DNA of 38,487 nucleotides from Diphasiastrum complanatum (taxonomy: Eukaryota > Streptophyta > Lycopodiopsida > Lycopodiales > Lycopodiaceae), in NCBI GenBank assembly GCA_029204225.1, contig MU835514.1:1-38487 (forward strand), read 5' to 3'. A model generated the notes under the pieces. The model was not told the origin of the DNA. It did no database searches and worked only from the letters and a program-made list of their open reading frames with translations. Below are positions 31,231 through 38,487 of this stretch, piece by piece. The position numbers and the translations under genes were made by a program. Numbering within the stretch: position 1 is the first letter of the stretch; each line of letters opens with the position of its first letter.

Positions 31231-31878
31231 CAACTAGTTTTGGCATAGTTTTGACAATAGAACTTTGATCCAACTTTAGAATGATCTCCATCCTAAGTAT
31301 AGATCTCCTTTCTAAGGTTCTAAAGTATCTTTCATAATTGATATAGAGAATAGTGTCCAAATTGGATGCTTCACTATTTTTTACATCAATTTTACACATC
31401 AAGATATAACTAGAACATGAAGAACCAAATAGAATGTGAATGAAATGATTCCTCCATGTTTCAAACTTTGAACTCTCTGGAAAATTACAGCAACCAAACA
31501 ATAAATGTGAGTGATGACCATTTGCTTGCTTGTCTCCTCCAACTTTGTCCTTTCTTGATATGTCTCCACCATAAAACTCCATGAATGAGCCCCCATTTCC
31601 ATCTTGCCACAAGAAACCATCAAACCTTGGAAATCAATGAGTAGGTGAGTACATACATGATGCAAATCTAGCACCACATGCCTCCATAAACCAAGTAGTT
31701 TGCACTAGTCCATCTTCAAGATCTACTTGACACAAGAAAATGACCATGAATTCACCAAAAATTGACAATCTCCAAGTATTGGCACCAAGTAGCTCAACAC
31801 TTGAGAACTTGATCATGGATGAGTGATATAATGAGCCTCCATTAGCCTCATTTCCATCAGCAAAACCAGCCAAGAATG
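31231..31878 (-). other. Copia C 3' internal region after the pol frame
   Basis: Minus-strand frames at 31945-31634, 31677-31399 and 31612-31217 overlap, but none reads as normal copia RNase H. The last ends PKLVEEGV at the polypurine tract. This region may hold heavily altered RNase H text or a 3' untranslated part. Confidence 0.5.
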
Positions 31879-33963
31879 CTAGTACAACTCCAACAATAAG
31901 ATATTGCAAGACAATGTAGTTTGTCCATATCTTGACAATTTGCACACATCCACATGAAATAGCTCAAACATGAGATAGAACAAGTAAAGTAAACTTGAAC
32001 AACACTTCCTTGCTGCCCCTTTGACCTTACTTGAGTCTTCAATATGCTGCAAAAACAGATCCATAACATCTTTGCCAATTACCTCTCCTTTGATGCTCTT
32101 GACTAGCTCCAAATTGCCACCTTTCCTTTTGTGTTGTTGAAGCTCTTTGAGACCAACCTCTTGATCTTCCTCTTGACCATGAAAGTCATTGAAAAAACTT
32201 TGTTTTCCATATCCATTACTTGCTTTTCCAGTATGAAAACCACGCGAACCAATATCCACTTGCATAGCATCATCTACACAAGAAAATTCTCCAAAACATG
32301 TGAGTAAAGCAAAGTGAGTCGCTTCCACTTGCTTACCTTTCTCTTGATCATCAAAGATATCAAAGATATGAATATCTTCAGACCTGAACCTTTGGAAATA
32401 CTCCCTCTCAAACATATGATCTAGATCCAACAAGATCTCATCAATGCTTGATCTCGATCTTCCACAAAGGTTAGTGAAAACAATGTCACCAATGACACCA
32501 TCATAAATCAAAAGATAGATTCCAAACTTTCCATCCAACATGAAGTAGAGTAGGTGAAGATGAGTATCAAACCTAATAAATCCAGCCCTCTTGAGTCCAT
32601 AACAGACCTCAATAAGCTCACCAATGAGATCTCCCTTGTCTTGAAAAAATTGCCTCTCGATTTGCTCCATGTAGTCTTCTCCAACCAACCTTTTGCCATC
32701 TCGATCATGAGTGATCAAGTCACAATCATAGAATCCTTTGAGTTGATGAAGAGATGTGAGATCCATGCCTTGGATCTTCCCAAGAACCAATCTTACATTG
32801 CTCTTCCCTTCATAAGACTCCCTCTTAATGATTGCATCATAAGAAGTAGAAACCTCAAAAACATTAGAAGCCATGAAAAAAATGATTAGTACCTTCAACA
32901 TAAGGATGATTGAAGTACTCTCTTTTTTCAAACAAGAACTTCTACTCAATGTTTTAGGTAATGACTCATATGATAATGATTCTTCCTCACTATCATTCAC
33001 AATGACATCATTCAAAGTACATCCTACTTTGAACTCTTCACATACTTCTCTTCTTCTTGACTTGTGACTATCTCCCTCACTAAGTCTCTTGATAGAACCA
33101 TTTGATCTACTCTCTTTATGAAGACATGTAACTCCACTTGCTGGAAAAATGACTTTCTTGGACTCATCACAAAAGAATTTAGAAGAACCACCTCCTTCAT
33201 GCATGCACCTAGCAACATCTTTTGACATATGATCAAAGAAATCATTAACAACAATCTTTTCCAAGGAAGAACCTTCACCTCCATTGATGAAGTTAGCTCT
33301 TTCCTTACCTTTTGCATGCTTGCACTTGCCATGAAGAACCATTAAAACACCATCATTATCCTCAAGACTAGCCAAGTTAGCACAAAGATGAACATCTCCA
33401 AAAAGCATATTAGATCTTGACCTAGATCTAGCATACGGAAGCTTGTTAGACTTTGCATAAGATTCACCAATCTTATTGATGCTAAAAGGTAACTTTGGAA
33501 AGTTGAGACCAATCTCCTTTTCCATTCCATCTTTTTTGTAAGCCATAACAAAAGCATCGAGCTTGAAAAGTCTACCTTGTTTATTGCCCCTAGTAACCAA
33601 GATTTCTTCCTTTGTAATGAAGCAAGCATCACCCCCAAACTTTACCATGTATCCTTTCTCTATCATTTGACCAACACTTAGCAAATTCTTTGAAAGTGAA
33701 GAAATGTAAAGAACACCATCAAGTCTTGCTTTCCTATTAGTAGAGAGACAAATAGGAATTGAACCAATACCTTCAATCACACACTCACCACCTTTGGCCA
33801 TGTGAATTGCTTTCTTGGCTCCATCATAAGTGACCAAAGAAGTAAAGAACTCCTTGTGACTAGTCATGTGTGAGCTAGCTCCACTATCAATCCACCATGA
33901 ATCTTTGTCACCTTCACTTGATATTGGACTTGAAGAACACATCAAAAAGAGAATCACCACCAC
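31879..33963 (-). CDS. Copia C remodelled pol frame, 694 codons
   Basis: One uninterrupted frame. Residues about 20-140 are a normal copia protease and linker (WWIDSGASSHMTSHKEF, VIEGIGSIPICLS, LYISSLSKNLLSVGQM). Residues 170-192 (KLPYARSRSRSN, FGDVHLC) recall the lead-in to integrase, but no D-D-E triad follows. Residues about 190-420 are basic/serine-rich and match nothing I know. Residues about 425-515 resemble RT (GEDYMEQIERQFF, EVCYGLKRAGFIRFDTHL, DGKFGIYLLIY), but D-G-V-I stands where V-D-D should be. The rest is unrecognised. The youth of the element (see its LTRs) means the frame was open and degenerate when it inserted. It is probably a non-autonomous copy mobilised in trans. It overlaps gag by 50 bp in another frame. 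Confidence 0.7.
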   Translation of the reverse strand: MVVILFLMCSSSPISSEGDKDSWWIDSGASSHMTSHKEFFTSLVTYDGAKKAIHMAKGGECVIEGIGSIPICLSTNRKARLDGVLYISSLSKNLLSVGQMIEKGYMVKFGGDACFITKEEILVTRGNKQGRLFKLDAFVMAYKKDGMEKEIGLNFPKLPFSINKIGESYAKSNKLPYARSRSRSNMLFGDVHLCANLASLEDNDGVLMVLHGKCKHAKGKERANFINGGEGSSLEKIVVNDFFDHMSKDVARCMHEGGGSSKFFCDESKKVIFPASGVTCLHKESRSNGSIKRLSEGDSHKSRRREVCEEFKVGCTLNDVIVNDSEEESLSYESLPKTLSRSSCLKKESTSIILMLKVLIIFFMASNVFEVSTSYDAIIKRESYEGKSNVRLVLGKIQGMDLTSLHQLKGFYDCDLITHDRDGKRLVGEDYMEQIERQFFQDKGDLIGELIEVCYGLKRAGFIRFDTHLHLLYFMLDGKFGIYLLIYDGVIGDIVFTNLCGRSRSSIDEILLDLDHMFEREYFQRFRSEDIHIFDIFDDQEKGKQVEATHFALLTCFGEFSCVDDAMQVDIGSRGFHTGKASNGYGKQSFFNDFHGQEEDQEVGLKELQQHKRKGGNLELVKSIKGEVIGKDVMDLFLQHIEDSSKVKGAARKCCSSLLYLFYLMFELFHVDVCKLSRYGQTTLSCNILLLELY

Positions 33964-34801
33964 CTAGACCCTCATCATTAGTAGTAAAGTTGATTTGCTT
34001 GCTACCTTCATCTCTTTGCTTCTTCAAACATTCATTTGCAAAATGCCCTTTGATTCCACAATAAAAGCATTTCAACTTAGACTTATCTTTCTTTTTGCCA
34101 AAAGAAGAAGTATCACCTTGATCTTGTCCTTTAGACCACTTGCCTTTGCCTTTGCCCTTGAACTTGCCTTTGATGAACATAGCCTCCTCTTCATAATGAG
34201 ATGTCGATGTAGATCCACCTCTTCTTGATTGAAGCCTATACTCCTCATTCACCAAGATCTCTTGCAAATCCACAATACTTGGCAAATTCTTTTGAATAGC
34301 AAAACTTTGAACAAGATTTGCATGATCATCCAACAAGCCATTAAGTATAACTTGAACAAGCTCTACCTCCTTAATGTTTTCATCAATACATGCTAACTCA
34401 TCATTGAATGCCTTAACCCTCAAAACAAAAGCATGAGTACTCTCTTCCTTCTTTTGAAAAATTTGAAAGATTTGCCTCCTAAGAGTAAGCACTCTTGATG
34501 TAGACTTGGATTCATAAAGCTTCTTCAAAGCTTCCCAAGCCTCCAAAGATGATGTGCACTTACCAACTTCCTTGAGAAGTTCATTGGTAACATTCATCTT
34601 AATCATGTGTAGAGCTTTTTTTGCTCTCTTGTCATACCTCACTTGATCTTGAGGTGCTTGAGGTCTCTCCTCCACACCTGCAACAATCTCCATCAACTCA
34701 TTCATCTCCAATAAGGACTCCATCCTCACCTTCCAAGTAGAATAGTTGATTGAATTAAGCCTATCATTGCTCTCCAACATAAATCCACCACTTGTAGCCA
34801 T
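33914..34801 (-). CDS. gag: Copia C Gag polyprotein, intact
   Basis: 295 codons from the ATG at 34801 (MATSGGFMLESNDRLNSINYSTWKVRMES) to a TGA at 33914. It has the UBN2-type Gag core (AWEALKKLYESKSTSRVLTLRRQIF, VQVILNGLLDDHANLVQSFAIQK), a Gly/Lys-rich stretch (GKFKGKGKGKWSKGQ) and the zinc knuckle CFYCGIKGHFANEC near residue 245. No internal stops. It is a close relative of copia G Gag. It forms virus-like particles that package element RNA. The pol frame continues in the +1 frame relative to gag; the change falls around a T5 run (plus-strand A5 at 33944-33948). Confidence 0.9.
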   Translation of the reverse strand: MATSGGFMLESNDRLNSINYSTWKVRMESLLEMNELMEIVAGVEERPQAPQDQVRYDKRAKKALHMIKMNVTNELLKEVGKCTSSLEAWEALKKLYESKSTSRVLTLRRQIFQIFQKKEESTHAFVLRVKAFNDELACIDENIKEVELVQVILNGLLDDHANLVQSFAIQKNLPSIVDLQEILVNEEYRLQSRRGGSTSTSHYEEEAMFIKGKFKGKGKGKWSKGQDQGDTSSFGKKKDKSKLKCFYCGIKGHFANECLKKQRDEGSKQINFTTNDEGLGGGDSLFDVFFKSNIK

Positions 34802-35387
34802 GTTGAAGTGACTTGATCTTCTCTTTTAACCTGCTTCAATGCACAAAGAACTCCTTTGAACAACAACAAATGCTTTCAAAAGAAATCACCAAGATTTGAA
34901 ACTATCTCACAAATTCTCTTCTAGCACTTATCCAAGCAAATCAACACATAGAATCATGGAATCTTGATCAACCTATGATCTATCCTCAATCTAATGACTT
35001 TTGCCACTTCCTAAGATTGAAACACACTCAAATGAAGTCCAGCAACCTCACTATCTAGAGATCCAATCAAAATTAGGGTTTTGACAAAATCACAAAAAAT
35101 TGACTATTCCAAATCTACATGCAAATGCTGAAAATTTGATATGCAATCTATAAGCCACCACTTAGGCTGAACCAATGATCCAAAAATCGGCCAAATCCAG
35201 CATGTGAATTCAAAAAACGGAATTAAACAAGTATATTGATCTATTTAGTGTTTTGATCTACAAAAGATCCAATCTACAAAAGCAAAAAATCCGATTTTGG
35301 TGTAGAATCCTCTCTAGCATGCTCTAGACTTGATATCTTCACCAAATCATTGATAGATCTGATTTCCTCCTTCATAACCTGAAACAC
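34802..35387 (-). other. Copia C untranslated leader
   Basis: About 590 bp between PBS and Gag start, AT-rich, no frame. It has the layout of the copia G leader but little obvious identity. Confidence 0.75.
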
Positions 35388-35401
35388 AAGCTCTGATACC
35401 A
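35388..35401 (-). promoter_or_regulatory. Primer-binding site, initiator tRNA-Met type
   Basis: The minus strand reads TGGTATCAGAGCTT directly after the LTR end (...CACA at 35402). Confidence 0.95.
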
Positions 35402-36055
35402 TGTGAAGGATTTCAAATCATTCAAGATCCAATCCATGTCCCAAATCTTTGGTTACAATAAGGAGCAAACCAACAATCCTGCCAATGTAGAAAAATCAGC
35501 ATCTACATACAAAATGAGATGCAAACTCTAAGAGATATTGATCAAACACGAACCAAAACATAAAATATGTTTGTTGTCCGTACAATTACAGTACCCTACT
35601 GTATTTCACACGTGTGGAACCAAAAATAGCAATAAATGATCATTCTACACATAGAATTGCAAGATAACACCAAGATAGTGCACCAATGAGTAGTAGAACC
35701 CAAAGAGAACCATGTATAATGATGAAATGAGAGATAGAAGAGAGAAGATGTGTCTCTCCACGAGTTACATCCTTTTATAGAGTTTCCAAACCCTATTTGG
35801 CCACTTGGCTTTCCCTCCAAAATGTAAACCCTACTATTTTTGGGTCTAGATTCAATGTACCCAAAGTTCAAATTTGAATCTCTCTCAAACTCGACTACCA
35901 ACTTTCCCACACTTTCCAAAAGTGTTTATTGAATGTATTTTAAACTAATATAACTTCAAAAAGTTTGTCTCTAAGTCTAAAATGAGTTTTGGCCTCTTAT
36001 TGACAATTAACCAAAATATGAATAAACTAGACTAAACTAGTTGAAATCTCTCACA
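35402..36055 (-). mobile_element. Copia C 5' LTR, complete
   Basis: 654 bp. The plus-strand ends TGTGAAGGATTTC and GAAATCTCTCACA form a near-perfect inverted repeat. It has a PBS on one side, a minus-strand TATA box CTATAAAAGG at 35771-35780, and a CACACGTGTGG site at 35607-35617. The flanking 5 bp beyond 36055 is GCCAC; a matching target duplication cannot be checked because the other end is truncated. Confidence 0.95.
35771..35780 (-). promoter_or_regulatory. TATA box of the copia C LTR
   Basis: The minus strand reads CTATAAAAGG, about 275 bp inside the LTR start, a normal U3 length. The copy in the 3' LTR is at 30937-30946. Confidence 0.8.
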
Positions 36056-36485
36056 GCCACCACCCGTAGAGAGAGGGCCCGTGCCTGAAAGGAGGAGGAA
36101 ACAGGCCAAACCTTCTAGGCCTAGAAAAGAGTTATTCTCAGTGCAAGCCAGTCACCATCCCCTCCTATCTCTCATGCTTTGGCTAGACCATCACATGTCC
36201 AACGTTCTAGTCTACCCACCACCGCTACTTACTCCTCCAATAGCTCCTCAGTTTCGTCGATTCCCACTCCTCTTGCATATGACATGAACACAACTGTGAA
36301 CGAAGGGGGCAACTTGCTTGCAATGCAGCATGGGAAAAAAGAAGAAAGTCTCCATGCTTAAGCCAATTGAGCATGGAATGAAGCATAAGACCAATGGCAT
36401 GTGGGAGTAAATGTGACTGAGGATGAATTGGTGGTGGAACTGTAGGTCCACAAAAAGAGAAGCGTCACAGGATTACTATTGAGAA
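36056..36485. other. Unassigned flank of copia C
   Basis: Plus-strand frames at 36081-36361 (RRRKQAKPSRPRKELFSVQ and a Ser/Thr/Pro-rich stretch) could be a fragment of a disordered protein or transposon, but I recognise no domain. Confidence 0.4.
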
Positions 36486-36754
36486 TCAACAATGCCAGAG
36501 AGGATAGTAACTACCAAAATCTTGGCACGTGAAAAACGACGCTTGGCTTGACCAGCCTTGCAGAGTGATTAAGACGAAAGTCGTACCATCCCTGAGCTTC
36601 CATTTAGAAATGGCTTGCTTATCCACACGATACGTGCGAATATCTCCCAAAGTTCTTTGGCCATTAGCATGACTTTCATTTTGAATTTCCATAAATGGTA
36701 ATTTGATCCATCGAGCTTGTCTACCATTAGACCAGACGTCAATTGAGAATCCAT
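36486..36754 (-). pseudogene. gag: Copia gag start fragment (H)
   Basis: From an ATG at 36754: MDSQLTSGLMVDKLDGSNYHL then WKFKMKVMLMAKELWEIF. After a shift, 36692-36486 has AISKWKLRDGTTFVLITL. This is the N-terminal Gag domain, closely similar in wording to copia F Gag at 26681, so both belong to one family. It ends near 36540 with no zinc knuckle or pol. Confidence 0.82.
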
Positions 36755-37120
36755 GAGGAAATTCGAGATAGAAATATGCAAATAGTAGATTGTATTACTT
36801 GTAGGCAATTTAGTGAATGGTTATTCTGTATCGAAACAAGAAATGTTTTGATACTGTATGTTTCCTAAAGCTATATGTTGGGATTAGATAAACAAAAACG
36901 ACAACATCATTGCTCCAAACAAAGCAGGATCAAAAAGAGCAAATTCAGAATCTAGCACCAAACCCTAGATAGGAGAGTCATCTGTGTGTTGAGCAAAGGG
37001 TGAAACTTGTCCATATGACAAACTTTCAAGGCAATGTCAACCTAATGAAGCACAACAATAGACGAAAAAGGAGTGTCCTCTTGTAACGACTTAGCATTGA
37101 GGGTTGTAAATCTGGCTAGA
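36755..37120. other. Unassigned, no gene seen
   Basis: No domain and no PBS next to the Gag start, so the leader and LTR of fragment H are missing or decayed. Confidence 0.45.
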
Positions 37121-37943
37121 TCAAACAATTGTTGAGGCAACATTGATTAAGACGAAGAAAAAGCAAGAGGGGTCGGTAATAGAAAGGGGACCAGGGGGGG
37201 ATGTAAGCACCAATAACATGCCTATAAAACAGGGCAAAATAAGAGGAACATGGAGTCTTGCTTCGGACAAAGAAACAACAGAATGGCGGGAAGGATAGGC
37301 ATGAGCTTGGGTAGTAAGCAGCCTCACCCACACAAGGACCTTCATTTCGAAAGAGTCTTCAATGGAGAATTTGTCAGCATACCACGTCACGTAAACAGAG
37401 TTTTCTCGAAAAAAGTGTGGGCCATTGGCTAGGACAAACTTGAAAGCAAAAAAAACCCTTCCATAGAGCTTGGGAACCATGTATAGAGGCATTAAACATG
37501 TTCCAATGACCCTCTTGGTGACCCCATGCACTAAAGGGGGTTTGCCCATAAAATAAGCAACCATAGAAGTGTTGGTGAGAAAAGCAAGAAAATTATCAAA
37601 TTGCAATGAATCAAGATGAAAAGAGTGCACATTCAAATCATCTAATTTAGGATGAGAAACATCTCTCAAAGCAGATCGGCCATGCTCAAAGCTTTCATCA
37701 GCAAAGGCACCAATAAGCAAAGAGTGTGCAGATCCCTTGGTGGACTGACAGATGAGCAGCTTGTAAGCCTTCTGAAGGCAAGTGTGAGAAAGCAATTGGC
37801 TGTAGAGCTCCTTTGCGAGTATGTGCATTAGAGGGCACTCTCGTTTCCTTCAAGTCTTCCACTTTGTTGATTTGGAACTCTTCCTCTGCAAAGGTTTTGG
37901 GGCCACTGGCTTGGAGAGGTGCTAGAGCTTTACACAAGGCCAC
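37121..37943 (-). pseudogene. LINE ORF1 fragment with DUF4283-type domain
   Basis: The 37828-37121 frame contains VAYFMGKPPLVHGVTKRVIG, GRVFFAFKFVLANGPHFFREN and SVYVTWYADKFSIEDSFEMKVLVWVRL. This is the pattern of the plant DUF4283 domain (G-K-x-P, F-x-F-K-F, L-x-N-G-P-x-F, V-P-V-W-V-R-L), the RNA-binding ORF1 part of plant LINE retrotransposons. The N-terminal part is in an adjacent frame (37943-37698, ALAPLQASGPKTFAEEEF). A shift joins them. The domain is cut right after V-W-V-R-L; no zinc knuckle, endonuclease or RT follows. It could also derive from a host DUF4283 gene, but the surroundings favour a LINE. Confidence 0.7.
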
Positions 37944-38250
37944 ACGTGCTTAGTGTTTGGCCCCGACCCAATGGCTAGGCGCCATGTAGCACAGATGCTC
38001 GAGCCCTGCCAAGACGAGCTTGGGGCAAGGAAAAACCTCCATGCGAGCAATTTTTTGCAACCACCTACGAGCCCAAGACCAGCGTCCCAAGCCTCAGGGT
38101 CCCGGGCAACGACATGGATCTCGAGCACTGGGTGAGTGTCTCGAGCAGGGCCCGTGGGTCTTGGGCAGTGGGTGCAGGGGGTTAACAGCCCCCGTGGTCC
38201 TGGGCACAGGGTGCGTGTCCTGGGCAGCAACGTGGGTCCCGACACCTGCA
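37944..38250. repeat. GC-rich degenerate repeat stretch
   Basis: Words such as GGGTCCCGGGCA, CTCGAGCACTGGGTG, CTTGGGCAGTGGGTGC and CCTGGGCACAGGGTGC recur, like a decayed minisatellite with a unit near 25-50 bp. Its GC content stands out from the AT-rich window. Frames across it on both strands are Pro/Gly/Arg-rich by composition and not taken as genes. Confidence 0.6.
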
Positions 38251-38258
38251 CCCATGTG

Positions 38259-38487
38259 AGAGAAAGGGAATGTTTGCATATATATGGCCTCCCAGGAAAC
38301 TCCCATAGATGATTATGGGATAATGTTTTGGTTGTCCGATGATGTGGTGCTCCAGGCAGCCATTTTTTGAAAAAAAAAAAAAGAGAAAGGGAATGTTTGC
38401 ATATATATGGCCTCCCAGGAAACTCCCATAGATGATTATGGGATAATGTTTTGGTTGTCCGATGATGTGGTGCTCCAGGCAGCCATT
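38259..38487 (+). repeat. Tandem duplication, 123-bp period, cut by window end
   Basis: 38259-38364 and 38382-38487 appear identical over 106 bp (AGAGAAAGGGAATG... to ...GCAGCCATT). The first copy continues with a TTTTTTG and a poly-A run (38370-38381) before the second begins. The repeat may go on past the window. Confidence 0.93.

Noticed and set aside
32554-33067. Plus-strand frames of 111 and 64 codons inside copia C
   Set aside because: Antisense shadows of the 694-codon frame; no domain.
37922-38306. GC-rich frames on both strands
   Set aside because: Composition-driven Pro/Gly/Arg peptides over a degenerate repeat; no domain.

Overview
This window looks like nuclear DNA from a seed plant, most likely a flowering plant. 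It is gene-poor and packed with transposable elements: Ty1/copia and Ty3/gypsy pol fragments, plant-type primer-binding sites complementary to initiator tRNA-Met, a LINE ORF1 of the DUF4283 type, and one probable host gene with a GT-AG intron. The species cannot be named from sequence alone. No rRNA, tRNA or CRISPR array was recognised.

Layout. 1-1660: rearranged DNA-transposon debris, with one segment duplicated in inverted order, one duplicated directly, and a block rich in CCTCG(G/A)-type motifs like the subterminal region of CACTA (En/Spm) elements. 2060-3011 (-): a broken gene resembling transposon proteins with an I-D-G-M-D motif, unusual for plants. 4103-4872 (+): the best host-gene candidate, a small secreted eight-cysteine lipid-transfer-like protein with a TATA region and a probable 3' intron. 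6170-7200: AT-rich DNA with a high density of short hairpins. 7200-9889 (+): copia A, joined directly to copia B (9890-10834, +), which runs into a (CA)n(TC)83 microsatellite.

From about 11.3 kb to 37.9 kb every recognisable element lies on the minus strand: copia G (11346-13810, with LTR, PBS and gag), copia E (14279-17590, heavily decayed), a gypsy element (17611-25970, with 3' LTR, polypurine tract, pol and a long extra coding region downstream of pol), copia F (26010-28414, gag plus a 1.5 kb LTR containing G-box palindromes), copia D (28676-30873, pol core deleted), copia C (30936-36055, a young element with a full 5' LTR, PBS, gag, a 694-codon remodelled pol frame, PPT and a partial 3' LTR), a copia gag scrap (36486-36754), and a LINE ORF1 (37121-37943). 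The window ends in GC-rich degenerate repeats and an exact 123-bp-period duplication.

How the parts relate. Nothing forms a cellular pathway; the elements are layers of insertion and deletion. Only copia C looks recent: 3 differences over 286 bp of LTR. Its pol frame is fully open, yet the reverse transcriptase catalytic signature is gone and no integrase triad is visible, so it is probably non-autonomous. The best candidates for something undescribed are this C-element frame, the roughly 900-codon coding region downstream of gypsy pol, and the G-box-bearing LTR of copia F. Exact element borders are estimates unless LTR ends, a PBS or a PPT are named.
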